A stretch of DNA of 64,000 bases from contig MNCI01019084.1 of assembly GCA_015680685.1 (NCBI GenBank), forward strand, positions 327,504 through 391,503, read 5' to 3'. A program made the position numbers and the translations under genes. This document shows, piece by piece, positions 35,517 to 47,700 of this stretch (positions are counted from its first letter, which is position 1; the number at the start of each line of letters is the position of its first letter). The notes under the pieces were generated by a model that was given only the letters and a program-made list of their open reading frames with translations, had not been told where the DNA came from and ran no database searches. This DNA is from Gnetum montanum (taxonomy: Eukaryota; Streptophyta; Gnetopsida; Gnetales; Gnetaceae).

Positions 35517-35670
35517 GGCAAAGTTGTTAGCCTAGTGGTAAGGGTCTTACCTTGGTAACTCTAGGTCACAAGTTTGATTTTAGGAGGTAGCACTAGGTTA
35601 TAAATTAACAAAAAGTTTGTGAAAGGAATTCTGAAACTATTTTGATGGATCTAATGGGCCTCAATGGACA
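35517..35670 (+). mobile_element. tRNA-derived SINE relic
   Basis: GTTGTTAGCCTAGTGGTAAG carries a Pol III A box (TAGCCTAGTGG, 35528-35538). About 33 nt on, AGTTTGATTTTAGG (from 35571) is a decayed B box (GGTTCGATTCC). Order and spacing fit tRNA-related plant SINEs of the Au type. The tail is unclear. Confidence 0.6.
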
Positions 35671-35679
35671 TAAGTAAAA

Positions 35680-35790
35680 AAAATTCGAGTTTCATTATTT
35701 TAAATTACCTTAAAATCAAGATGGCATAGCTTGTAAAAAATTCCAATTTCATTATTTTAAATTACCTTAAAAATAGGATGGGATAGCTTT
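35680..35790 (+). repeat. Two-copy tandem repeat
   Basis: TTTCATTATTTTAAATTACC occurs twice, at about 35691 and 35746, each followed by CTTAAAA-ATGG-ATAGCTT; unit about 55 bp. Confidence 0.85.
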
Positions 35791-35971
35791 GCATGAAGCT
35801 GAGAAACCCAAGCATGTGATCCGATTAACATTTTTACTCTTATTTAAGAAAATAAGGATAATATTTAACATTACAATACAAGTCACACATTGATTCATGA
35901 TCAAGATAATTACATCATTAATTAAAAAAAGGCCAAATAGTTTTGAGGTACTAATACTACTTTTCACAAAT

Positions 35972-36450
35972 TTAGCTAATCCTTGAACATGAGTTACCTG
36001 TGTTTCTTTCTTGTGCTATGACTACCAATTTGAAACAATATTATAATGTTACAACAAAAAGCTTGTATAATTTGTTTTTGATGCACCTATTGGTTCTTGG
36101 TCAATTTGTAGAGTCTATGTTTATTTTTCATGAAAATGTAATATATGTCAAATAGAAATTATGGGTCTTTGGATGTAATAAAGCTTTATTTCCTTTCATT
36201 TCATATAATTAGTAAAAATGGGTTTTATCTTTTTTGAGATAAATGTGGATAAAAAGAAATTAAAAAATTTTACATTCCAACCAATCTTTTATGGTTTTGA
36301 CTTTTGAATGCTTACAATTTTTCATCTTGAAACTTCAAAACCCTAAGTTTGTCACAACTATGCAAATAAGGTAGATGTTAGCTTACATGGTGATTGTGAT
36401 TCTCGAGATATAGTAGATATGGTACCATAGCAAATTCAAAAATCTAATAG
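35972..36450 (+). mobile_element. 5'-truncated LINE 3' end
   Basis: Begins within the LINE C-terminus (ELPVFLSCAMTTNLKQYYN against ELHVFIFCAMTTHFRQCYN at 25680) and continues through the same 3' untranslated blocks. This is the usual form of a 5'-truncated LINE insertion. Confidence 0.7.
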
Positions 36451-37243
36451 CCATTTGTGTATGCTTTTTTATTATTCATTTTATAGAAGATGTAAATACA
36501 AGAATTAGAAAATGCAAACAGGAAAGTCCTAAATTTTTGAAAAAAAATAACAAAGCTAAGAGTAGGAATAACAAAAAATTTAAATTATAATTTAAGAAAA
36601 CTATATTACAGAAATTAACAAAAGTGGAATGAAATTTATATAAATACCATATATGTTTATGGTTGCATGTGATTCATTGAAAAATTAAAAAAAAAATATT
36701 GTGTTCATGTGAAGCATTTTATACATTTATTATGTTAATTTTCAGCCAGTCAATAAATCAAAAAATGATGTAGCACAAAACATTATATAGATTATTCTTG
36801 ATCAAAGATGTTAGTATTGTAGCTAGGTACTTGGAAGTGCATGAAGGATATAAGTTACTAGATATTGAACAAGATGTGCTTATGAGGGTTTGTTGGGTGG
36901 TAAATTGTCATAGCCCAAGAAGAAAAAGTTGTGTGTATGATGTAGTGTAAGATGCTAGGATTACAAAAAATTCAAAATAATTTTTACTTTATAAAAAATG
37001 CTAATGTGCAAGGTAGAAATAGGTAGAGAGTATTTGTAGATGGGTTTGGATGAAGAAACACAAACCACTAATTAAAGCATCATATGTGGCTATGATACTC
37101 ATAATGGAGTTACCCATGTGCAACTCTTATGTGAGACAATAGAACAATGAACTACATTACTATTCACCCTTGCCTTATCAGGTTGTTCTATCTCTTTTCT
37201 CTATTAGTGTTGGACTACTTTATCTTGCTCTAACAATACTAGT
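36451..37243. other. No gene recognised
   Basis: A/T-rich sequence with short open frames only. Confidence 0.5.
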
Positions 37244-37742
37244 TGATGAGTAGTGAGTTGTTCCTACACCTAACCATATGAATCACCGGTGTTCACTAAG
37301 TGATCTAGTTGAATTATGTAGACTTTAGCTCTCTAGGTGCACATGATCTAGGTAGTGAATCTCAAGCACATGATCGTTGTCTTCCTAGTTTCACTTGTGA
37401 AGTGCAATGGTATGGTTAAGTGTAACTGAGGTATATGATTTGTATCATTTTTATATTTTTCATTTAATTCACCTAAGTGCAAAAAATAAAGTAATTAAAT
37501 GTTTAATTAATCTAAGAACTAATTAATGCTTTAGACTAATCCTAATACAAGCATCTTTGCCCACCTTCCATACACATCCTCAACACGTTGCAACATTACT
37601 AGGTTACGAAGCCTAAGTGCTACTAGAATTACTAAGCATTAAAATATGCTTGAGGTGGTCATACTTATGTGCTTTAATTACTTGCTATTAATTAATTAAT
37701 TAAATGTATAAACATAAATAGTATACTTAATTACTCATACAA
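37244..37742 (-). repeat. LTR fragment of the B/C type
   Basis: Minus-strand R/U5 end, starting in plus sense with TGATGAGTAGTGAG and resembling 22500-23064 inverted. The U3 side is missing. It joins LRR coding sequence directly at about 37742, so it truncates the receptor relic. Confidence 0.75.
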
Positions 37743-38129
37743 TATTCAGAGACGACATCTTGCCAACTTCTAATGAAATAACACCACTCAACCTATTATA
37801 GCTAAGATCAAGCAAAAGTAGGTTAGAAAGCATTCCAAATGAAGCAAAAATAGATCCGTGCAAATTATTACCGGATAAGAGAAGTTCCCAGAAGAAATGT
37901 GTCCTTTCAACTGACAGCCCGGCAGATAAATTGCTTGTACAAAAGAGCTCGAGCTGCCCATGATGCTAGTCCAATTACAAGGATTTGGGGAATTAGGCGT
38001 CCAATAACGAAATGGATCAGCTGTGATGAAGGACTTGAATGCAAGAAGAGTTTGCACTTCATTACCATGGGTGTAAGGGATGAGCAAGGATGATATTCCT
38101 AACAATAACAATGATACACAGAGAGACAT
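37743..38129 (-). pseudogene. LRR receptor kinase, N-terminal relic
   Basis: ATG at 38129 opens a signal peptide (MSLCVSLLLLGISSLLI). Then come NEVQTLLAFKSFITADPFRYW and CNWTSIMG, the LRR N-terminal cap. An LRR start follows (VQAIYLPGCQLKGHIS). A deletion with frameshift near 37890 leads to LLSGNNLHGSIFASFGMLSN and LLLLDLSYNRLSGVI, two more repeats. The protein would sit in the plasma membrane with the LRRs outside. Everything after MSSLNI is lost to the LTR fragment. Upstream promoter not identified. Confidence 0.82.
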
Positions 38130-39840
38130 AGTTCACAAAATAGCAATTCGCTGAAGCAGCTCAAAACTAGGAAATAGGGCGATTTCCAAACCTTTGGTTC
38201 GATTGAGAACCATGGATTCTGTGGCTAAAAGTTATCATTCTTATGTCTCTGTTGGATGAACTTTCCACCACATTTCCACCTCTATCTCAACCTTTGGCAG
38301 TAAACCGTGTGCACGACCTCATGGCTAACGTATGCGTTGGTTTGTGACTTTGTATGAACTACAGCATTCATGGTCACGCAGACGTGATCATTTCAACTTA
38401 AAAACATGGAAATTTGGTCCAGCAGTAGCGAGAATCCAAGTCAATCCAAGAAAATGATTTCAATGTCAAGCCATACGGAAATTTCATTTACCCTGGTTTA
38501 AGCCTTTGGGCATACTTTAAAAAAGGAAGGTTCAGCTTTCTTTCCACTGCTGAAGGAGAGACATGGTTTCACTGAGTGAAAGATAAAAAATACATGAAAA
38601 GAAAAGTCATATGTCTCGGTCAAGGTGAATTGAAGCCAACGAAAAGGGGTAAAATTCAAAAAAGAAGAATCCATGTATGCTGAACTTCGTATCATATTTC
38701 TTTGCCTCACCAAATCTCCATTTCTGCAGGATCGTGGGCGGTATTAGGTAAAAGCAAAGGTGGGGTTGGAAGTCCTAACTGCAGGTAAAAGTGAACACTG
38801 TTTTCTACGAAGAAGATTGTTATCTTGGAAAGGGAGGCATTAAAGTCATTCATGCCTGTACCACTACGGCAAGGTAAAAAACATGGAAAATCAATATCCC
38901 ATCGGTTATTAAGATTACTGAAGAGCTTATTATAGGTAAGCTTTTAAATTAGGTAGGTTTGGTATTATCTAACTTTAATTAATTTTATCTTGTGATTCAT
39001 TTGTGAGCATTATCAGTCATGAACTTTCTTTCTTTCATTACATGCCAATTCCTGAAATATCTAAAGTAAAATTCTGAATACACCACCAAAATCAGAGTAA
39101 CAAAGTTGGGCATTACATTAAAAATGCTTTAATAAATAAAAAATTTTATAACCAGATTTTGGTAGTTAATCTCAAAACTAAAACATTTTTGGTTTGGATC
39201 TATTGGACAGTAGAAATGGACGTACCATAAGTTTTGAAATCATTAAAAAGCTGTTCCTGGAAACATCTAGAATAAATCAACCAAATTTCAACTTTCTGAT
39301 CTCATTTTTATTTAATGTTCTCCAAAGTGGAACATTGTATAAAAATATGGTATTCATTTTCAATGTTTTACCTGTTTCAACTCTCAAATGAAAAGATCCT
39401 ATTAGTTATCTATTGTAAATTTTAAATGATGAGATCTCACATCCTATTGATTCTCTCATTATTCATGAAACCCATCACTTGTTTATGTTTTATTTAAACT
39501 ATGGAAACACTTTATTTTGAAATCTTGATTAATTTCCTACCCAAAATAAAATTAACACAAGCTTAAATCAAACTGGATTAGATGGAGATGTGCAATTAAA
39601 GCAAATTTCTTAATCGATACTGTATATGAGTTATGAGAATGTTAGAAAGGCATCTTAAGTTCAGAAATAGGGTTTATACACAAATATAACTATGTCTATG
39701 CTTGCAATGCTCCAACCTTTCAATGCCCTTTGCTTCTTCCATATGGCCCCATAATTCTTAGTCGTGACACTCTACAATGAATATTTCGCCTGAGTTCAGT
39801 GCCGGATGTATGAACATTTTGCCAGAGTTCAGTGACGGAT
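38130..39840. other. Upstream flank of the LRR relic, no gene seen
   Basis: Would contain the promoter of the LRR gene; no clear TATA or other coding frame could be supported. Confidence 0.45.
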
Positions 39841-39849
39841 ATACATAAC

Positions 39850-40190
39850 TTGTTATTCCTGTACAACCAATCCATCCTTGGAAAAAACAAAAAAAAAGGG
39901 CAAATCAAATCATAAAAGAATGACCGAAACAGATGAGAGTGAAACAGGAAGCTTTCATTTCCAGGAAGTAACAAAAGAAAAAAGAAATTATCTAAACTAC
40001 TATTCAATACTCATTTACATCCACACACGTTCTGTGAAAACCCTCCATTTGTGTCATACTATGCTACGTTTGGATTATGGATTTGGGCACCTGCACCAAA
40101 CATTAATGTTAAATCATATCATTATTTTAGTAGCTTTAGCATTGCAGTGTCTTTATCAGGGTAGAGGAGCACACATTATCATGGAGTAAA
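39850..40190. repeat. Segment duplicated at 46.88-47.2 kb
   Basis: ACAGGAAGCTTTCATTTCCA at about 39943 recurs at about 47007, and the surroundings (a TTCATTTACAT-CACAC block) are also alike. It probably marks the 3' flank of tandem receptor-kinase copies. Confidence 0.6.
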
Positions 40191-40194
40191 GAAA

Positions 40195-40313
40195 GACAAA
40201 AAGTGTGGTAGCAATATCTTTGAATTTTGATGAGATGGAGCTGGTTCTTCGGCTCATTGGCATAAGTCTTCGATCCCTTAATTCTTAATAAAGCAGCTGA
40301 AAGAGACTATAAT
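40195..40313 (-). pseudogene. Receptor-kinase domain fragment
   Basis: Minus strand matches the kinase relic at 48300-48400: GACTTATGCCA-TGAGCC, then AGAACCAG and AAAGATATTGCTA blocks, encoding MPMSRRT and KDIATTL (MPLSLRTRLLLIKDIASAL in the other copy). Only about 110 bp remain. Element H is inserted at its edge. Confidence 0.7.
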
Positions 40314-40834
40314 TGTGAGAGATGTCCCAAGTGGTGGTTCTCTTGGGCTCTCCCCATGGTTCGAGGGCCATGGAACACTCTGAGGCGCCCTCAGGTGGCT
40401 CTCAAGTGTTACAAAATCCACCCCGACTTGGTGGTACCAAGCTAGCAATAGGACACCCTCCTATTGCAACTCTCCTCTCTAAGTCCTCTTCCTTCCCTCT
40501 TCTTCGTGGAGAATTACATGGCCCTGATTCTACAACGGTCATAGATATGTAGGCAGCCAAGACTGGATAGTTTTGGTGCGGTGCCATGCCACACCTTGTA
40601 CCACATTGTGAGGGATCTGGGGGTGAGGTACCTTCCCTTGTAGGTGCATCATCTCTCCTCCCATTGATGTGGTCTACAAGGTTGTGTGTGTGCTTGTTTG
40701 CTTGGTTCTCTTCTACTTGCACTCGTGAAAGGCGAGCTTGTTTGAGGTGTATCCCTCAAGTTTTCTACCCCAGATCCATTGGATCTTTGTGAATTCTTTG
40801 GGGTGCTAGGCAACGTCGGGGCAACGTTGTTACA
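40314..40834 (+). repeat. 5' LTR of element H
   Basis: 521 bp, TGTGAGAGATG to ACGTTGTTACA. Confidence 0.95.
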
Positions 40835-40835
40835 G

Positions 40836-40850
40836 ATAGTATCGGAGTGG
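40836..40850 (+). promoter_or_regulatory. Primer-binding site of H, initiator tRNA-Met type
   Basis: ATAGTATCGGAGTGG right after the LTR resembles TGGTATCAGAGC, the complement of the initiator tRNA-Met 3' end used by most plant Ty1/copia elements, with transitions. Confidence 0.6.
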
Positions 40851-43800
40851 TTCAGTTTTAGTTATTCGTAAAAGTTTCTCGCTAAGTGGGTATCAAGGTT
40901 TGTGGTTTGTGAGGTTTCCAATAGAAACTAGCTACCCCCATTCTCAACTTTGGCTAACCACTCCCTTGGAGGGTGGCCTTGTGCTCTTTGGTGGTGTTAC
41001 TCCATTGAGCTTGTTTGGTTAATGGTCCCTTCGGATTGATACCTAGCTGATCTAGGATCATATCCTTATGTGTTTTTGAAGAGTTTCTTGATGGAAATGT
41101 TCTTCACTCTTCATAAGAGATAGATGAGAAATTGTGAGCAATTGATGTATGTTGCTCTCCCTAAGGATATAAGCGATGGTGTTGTGGTGATGTCCTTCAC
41201 TTGTTTACTTGTGGTTGGACTAGTTGTGATTGTATGTGATATGGTTGAGAGGAGTTCTATTGGCAACTTAGGAATTTTGTTGCTCAAGAAGCTCCCATCT
41301 TAGGTCTTCAATGATTCATCTGGGATGAATCGGACCCAGTCTCCGCTTCGATTTCCATGCAGATGACATGTTTCGAGATGGCATTTGTTGAATCGTGCAG
41401 GATATGATATCCTTGGCACTCCCACTCATTCTAGATACAGTGAGTATGGGAAAATACAAATGGGGACAAGATGGTTCCCAGGTACCTCTGGGTGGAGGTC
41501 TTTCGGACATGTGCTCTTGGTGAGCCTTGTTTTGGGTGGACTAAGACCGTTGCCGGTAGACTTCGTACATTCGTGTTTGCGATTGTATGTTTGTCTATTT
41601 CTGTATGCATGTCTTCTTGGTTGCGCTTTCAAATTCTGCATGCGTGTTATCGTGGTTGCGTTTATCATTCGTAACACAAGGCTTAAATGTTTTACGTGGT
41701 ATGATGACTTATTGTTGGGAACGTTGAGGATGAAGTGGTTGTTTGTGTCATCCCAAAGACAAATGGCTATTGTCTTGTTTGACAACGTATTGTGCATGAG
41801 GCATGATTGCCCTTATTGTTGATCCTTGTGAGTTGTGCTCCTTGTTGAGCCGGTGGTGTTGCTTGTGGCATCACTATTTTGATTGGTGACATTCTTGGTC
41901 ATTCTAATTTGAAGACTACTAGTGTGGATCATCCTATTTTTGGTTCTTGTTGAGACACCTCTTTTAATGAGAGTCTCCTTGTAAATGCATCCTTCGTGAT
42001 GTTGCTCATTGTTGCGAGATTTGGTTTGATGCCAACTTGTTGTTGGATAGACCTTGGTCTTCCTCCTTATTTTTGGGTTGAGTTGACGATTGTCTATTGC
42101 CCATGACTCATACAAGTGTGTTGAAATTTTGGTCCTGGTTGAGGCCAATGTTAGTTGCTGGGAATTATTGTTGTGTATGAATCTTGAAATTCTAAGAGTG
42201 TGCTATCTCTCTCTTGGTGTGCCTCATGATGGAATCGTTTGTTTGAGTGGGGATCGGATTCCTCCATCAATGTTTTGCATGATTGATCTCAATACATGTT
42301 GTTGAGGTCTTGAATTTTATGATGTGCAAGAGTGATATCTCTTTGTTATATGATCATGCTTGATGGTTGTGAATGAGGCTGATGTGCTAATCGTATTCCT
42401 GCTAACTTCTATGTTTCTAAGCTTGTGTCTCAATGTTTGCAAGTAGCACAGGTATTAAGATGCAACCAGTGGTGACCTCAATTGATTCTGTAAGCACTAT
42501 GTCTATGGGGAAGACATGTGCTTCTGAGACCTTCATGAACTGATTATTTGGTCTCAGAACCCCAACATTGGGTTGTGGATTTATTAGTACCTTGGCTGTG
42601 ATGCATCAGCAGGTACATCATGATTTGTTTGCCTCTCAGTGCTGGGGGAGCACTAACAGAGGATGGTGATCTATCCTAGAACCTACAGATATTGGGCTAG
42701 TAGATGGCATGAAATGGTATCCTTGGCCATGCCAGATACTGATGGCCCAGGAGTGGCCAATGCATTGATGTCCCACTATGGCAGGATGGTGGATACTCAG
42801 TTGGTGTGTTTCCTTATTCGATCGTTGCGTTTGTGTCTTGAATCGTTTTTGTTCGAGGTTACCCGTGCAGTTGGTTCAGTGTGACAGTAGATCATGTATC
42901 TTTTGAGACAGTGCTGCAATGACAGATGATCATTTATGCTTTGTGACAGAGACAGGTATTTCTCAAAACAGCATGGTTCTTTCTTGGTATGCTCTTGGTG
43001 GTCTAAATCTTCTAGCCTAGGAAGGGTTTGGGTAGTTTTTCCTATAGCCTTTTAGGCTTGGGTAGCATTCCCAAATATCATGTATGTTCTCATATATGAA
43101 TGTAATCTAATCCTTGGGTGTGAAATGTATCCTTGTGGTATTCTCAATTTGGTTGTATGCACTCAAAAGTGCTGGATGTATTGCCTATATGACTCAGTTG
43201 TCTCCTGGTTGTAGGCCTATGCCACACACTGTGACAAGGCCAAGCTTGATGTATGGTGTTTTCCTGGTGCTTGTTTTAAAGTGCCCTTGCTATATGTTGT
43301 AAATGGCCTTTGTGCCTTGATGTATAATTCTGCTGAAAACCTCATGAGAAATGCTTTAGTTATGATACGGTGTTATAACGAATGGACCAGGGCATGTCCT
43401 TGCCCATTATGCTCTTGAACTGGTGCCATGTGTTCTTGATGATGTTGGCATGCCTAGATGGTGTATGCTTGGTGTACGTCCTTGAGATAGGAAAAATCTT
43501 GGGAACACATTTTCTTGTGTTCCTGGATTGGCAAAAGATCTTGTCCACAGATGATCGTTGGTGATTGAAATTCACATCAATGTGATGTCTAATGGTGGGT
43601 TTGAGTAGAGTTATGGGTAGTGGCACCTAGACTTGCTCTTCCATGTTGGAAGCAATCATGGAGCAATAGTCCAAATGTTGGGATGGTGGTCCATCCTTGA
43701 ACAAATGATGTTACAGATACAGAACTTGTGTTTTCTCTTGGTGGCCTTGCTTGGTGGGCTTGAATGTGCTCGAAACACTTGAGCCGATGCTTTCTTGATT

Positions 43801-46100
43801 TTGGGCTTCTTATGGTTTGTGCATGTTGGTGGGCTCTCATAACCAATTGCTTTGGTGTGTTGGAGAGCTAGGATGCACTCTCATAGATTGGAACTGATTG
43901 GTGCCTTCGTGGTCTATGGTGTGAATCCATGATAGGGGACTCGTTGTGCCTAATAGGCTATGGTGTCTTGCTAAATTGTCCCATGTACTCTATCCCTTAT
44001 GTACACTGATGTATTACAGAGTCCCTTGCTGATGTATTGTCCCATGTCTCTGGTGTGATGTTAATTCATGTTGGTGATCTCACCTCCCTGGTGGGATAGC
44101 AGAGTTGATCATGAGGGATCATTCTCCATTTCAATGGATGCCCTCTTCAGTTCCCGAAATAATAAGGCAGGTGGTATCGAGACGGTTGTCTCCTGTAAGC
44201 AGTTGATGTTTGGGACTTGTTCCTAGCAGTGGTCCTATGTTCGTGAACTCGTGGGGCTTGTTCTTAGAGACAGAATGTTGGTACCCTGGTGAAATTCATG
44301 AAACCTCCCTTGTGAGGTCATGTTGTTGATGTAAATTAAAGATACATATTGCTCTTCTTGTAGGCAAGGCATGATCTTGTGTACTCTTGTAGTTTTGCGA
44401 TCTTTAGAGGAACTTTCTTATTGGGGTTCTCTAGTAGACCATCCTTGTTGTAAACCCTTTGGGGATGAATCGTGTTATGTTTGAGTTGTAATGATGTTGA
44501 TGAAAGCCCATTCCATGTAAAAACTATCTTGAGGACCTGGTCCTCCTATGGGCAAGATGTTGTTGTTGACTTGTGTCTATTGTTTGGGTTGAATGACAAT
44601 AGGTAGTGCTGCGGCCTTGTCCACCACAAATTGATGTAAATGGGCTTGACTGGGATGTATGAAACAAAACCCAGATCTCCCAAGATGAAACAAAAATGCT
44701 TGGTGTCTCGAGTTGTTCTCAAGGTGAAATTTGAATTTTGGTAAGCCTTGTGAACCCATGTATTCCCTCAGCTGGTGACAATTCCAGATATGGTTCTATT
44801 GGCTATGTTGACTACTTGGGCATGTATGATGGGTAAGGTGTAGCTGGGCTACTATACTTCCCTATGGAAGAAACCTCCTAAAGAGGATCCTTCCTACAGG
44901 TGCAAAATCTATTGAAAGGTATTGATTGCGAGACTGGCAGTTGTTCTTGATACAGTGGGGAAATGCAAATTCTGAGAATGTTGATGTTCCTCGGAGAATT
45001 CATGATCTGGTTACTCTCAGAGATGACTCTATATTGTTCCTGGACCTTGTGTTTAGAAAATGGTGCTTGTCCCATAACTTGGTGTGGGAAGGATGGCTTG
45101 CATGACCCTTCTCCATGAACGTGATATTATGGTTGCATTTGATGATGTGCTTATAGCTGATATGAGACAGGTGATGGAGGATTGTCATGGGGTTGGTTGC
45201 CCAATTGACCCTCCCTTGTTCTAACATTCAAGCAGGCATACACGATGTTGGACAATCACAAGAGGTGTTGTTGAAAGTTGGGGCTTGTTGTATGTAGCCT
45301 CTTGGAGAAGTTTCCAAATAGATTTTTGGATCTTCTCTCTCTTTGGAATACTTGGGAATGATGAATGATGGATTGAGGCATGTGATGCTGGTGTCTGTAG
45401 ACGGCAAGGTCAAGCTCAAAGATCTGCCCTTGTACCTTGTTTGTAAGGGAGAACATGCTTGACTCCCTTCATACCAGCTTGAACAAAAATGATGAGAAAA
45501 GAGATTGCACATGGTACCAATGCATGTGGAATCAGTGCTTAGATGGTTGCAATGGTGAGACCCCATGGGTCTCAATCCGAGTAGCAGAACATGGAGTTCT
45601 GGCAAGCATGAGTTGCTTGCAGAGACATGGCTCTTAGGAGCATGTCCTTCCTCTCGGTGTGATGTTCCCAAGTCCCTCACCACGGGTAGTGGCCTTGGTG
45701 AGCCCTCAAAAAAAAATCAAGGGGTGCTGAGATGCCATTCACAGAGGAACTCGACAGGACTTGTGGAAGAGGAGCTATCTTCTTGCATAAGTTATGGATT
45801 TATGCAAGAAGATATGTCTCTAGACCCTTAGAAGGGATGGATCTAGGGGATGCCTTAGAGACGTTGGCCCTTTGGGTTGGACTCTCCCTCTCATATAGAG
45901 AAGGGAAGTCTTGGGCTTCCTCCAATTGCCCTTGTGTTTCATGTAAGGCATTGGATGGAAGGACGTATCAAGTATTGGGGTTGGTACCTTTCTTCAAGCT
46001 TGACGTCTAAGGAGTTGACGGATCCTTGGAATTGACGAAGTTCCGAACCTATGTGAAGTGTACACTTGAAGCTATCCTAGGCTCCGCTCCGAGGACGTTG
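40851..46100 (+). other. Interior of element H, no gene seen
   Basis: Short open frames occur on both strands (for example 41385-41822 and 45228-45683), but none shows a domain motif. The strand asymmetry itself inflates minus-strand open frames. Confidence 0.6.
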
Positions 46101-46106
46101 CTTCTT

Positions 46107-46121
46107 TATGTGGGAGAGGAT
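46107..46121 (+). promoter_or_regulatory. Polypurine tract of H
   Basis: GTGGGAGAGGAT immediately precedes the 3' LTR. Confidence 0.65.
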
Positions 46122-46642
46122 TGTGAGAGATGTCCCAAGTGGTGGTTCTTTTGGGCTCTCCCCATGGTTCAGGGGCCATGGAACACTCTGAGGCGCCCTT
46201 GGGTGGCTCTCGAGTGTTACAAAACCCACCCTAGCTTGGTGGTACCAAGCTAGCAATAGGACACCCTCCTGTTGCAACTCTCTTCTCTAAGTCCTCTTCC
46301 TTCCCTCTTCTCCGTGGAGAACTACATGGCCCTGATTCTACGACGGTCGTAGATATGTAGGCAGCCAAGATTGGATAGTTTTGGTGCGGTGCCATGCCAC
46401 ACCTTGTACCAGATCGTGAGGGATCTGGGGGTGAGGTACCTTCCCTTGTACGTGCATCGTCTCTCCTCCCATCGATGTGGTCTACAAGGTTGTGTGTGTG
46501 CTTGTTTGCTTGGTTCTCTTCTACTTGCACTCATGAAAGGCGAGCTTGTTTGAGGTGTATGCCCCAAGTTTTCTGCCCCAGATCCATTGGATCTTTGTGA
46601 ATTCTTTGGGGTGCCGGGCAACGTCAGGGCAACATTGTTACA
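46122..46642 (+). repeat. 3' LTR of element H
   Basis: 521 bp, TGTGAGAGATG to ACATTGTTACA. Confidence 0.95.
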
Positions 46643-46647
46643 ATAAT

Positions 46648-47600
46648 GGTGACATGAACAAAGAAAGTGATACCAAAAATGTGAAACCATAACAATGAGA
46701 ATGCCTTCTTTGAAAAGTTCTATTGACGTTAGTCACAGCCTTTTATAGAATTTGGCTGGCTTGGGTGAGGAAGTATCAATGAAGATACCATAGAACTGCA
46801 ATGGAAGGTGCCTTCAAACAGAAAACAAAAGTAAAAGAAAAATCAAATCAAGATTATATTCCACACATGCAACCTTTCAACGATTCAACATTTTGAATCG
46901 TTATCTGAACAAAAATCTCTATCACACACAACAGTCGCAAAGAAAATGGTTCAACATTGAAAGTGCATGTAAAAACAATGACATAAATATCTGACGGTAC
47001 GTGAGACAGGAAGCTTTCATTTCCACGAAGCAACGAACGTACCAAAATTACTTTTCAAGATTCATTTACATTCACGAAAATTTTGTGGTGTTAAAGAATA
47101 TCATCGTTTTAGTCCAGAAAAACATCGGCTGGCTATCACCTTGCAGAAGAACCAGAATGCCTTTTCCTTTGGAAAGTTGTGTCAGACATTCACGATAGCT
47201 TTTTACAGAATTTGGTTAAAACGAAGAAGTATCGACGAGAATTTGGTTTCTCCATCCAGTTCGAATAAAATAAAGCACCTACATACTTCATAGATCATTA
47301 AAAAATATAACAATATGATACAATCGGACAATAAATCAATAATCATGGGATCGAAACTGTATATTGCAAATATATAAATGACAATGTTGCTTCAATACCA
47401 GATCGGGTTAGCATGTAACAGGATTAATTCTTTGTAGTACATTTTTTCACCGCCAAATTTTTCCAGAATATATGCTGCATTTTCCTAAGGTTTGAAACCA
47501 AAAGAAAAGGATAAAGCTTAAATCAGTTAATGAAATCAAGATGATAACGTGGAAGAATTATAAGTAGGAGGATGTTTAGAGGCTTCAACTTTCCTTTACA
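46648..47600. repeat. Flank with internal duplication
   Basis: Two alike segments, about 46685-46790 and 47150-47245, share AGAATGCCTT, TTTTA(T/C)AGAATTTGG and GAAGTATC blocks. With 39850-40190 this indicates local tandem duplication of the kinase 3' flank. No gene. Confidence 0.55.
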
Positions 47601-47700
47601 TAGAGGCGAGGAACCTGAGAAACTACTTTTCAAGTATATTGGTTTTCCTCCCTCAACTGTCACTTCTACGTATAGTTTGCATAGAAGTTAGTCACTTCTC

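Larger units (their letters stand above)
40314..46642 (+). mobile_element. Element H: LTR retrotransposon without protein genes
   Basis: 6329 bp between two 521-bp LTRs, with a perfect 5-bp target duplication ATAAT at 40309-40313 and 46643-46647. The 5.29-kb interior has no recognisable gag, protease, integrase or reverse transcriptase on either strand. The plus strand is rich in G and T (many GTTG, TGTTG and TGGT runs). This fits a large retrotransposon derivative (LARD), probably of the Ty1/copia type given the primer site. I count about 30 differences between the LTRs, mostly transitions. Confidence 0.92.

Noticed and set aside
35517-35600. Functional tRNA gene
   Set aside because: A and B boxes are decayed and no complete cloverleaf can be drawn; a SINE fits better.
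41385-41822. 145-codon open frame in element H
   Set aside because: No domain motif; overlapping frames on both strands are equally long, as expected from the strand skew.
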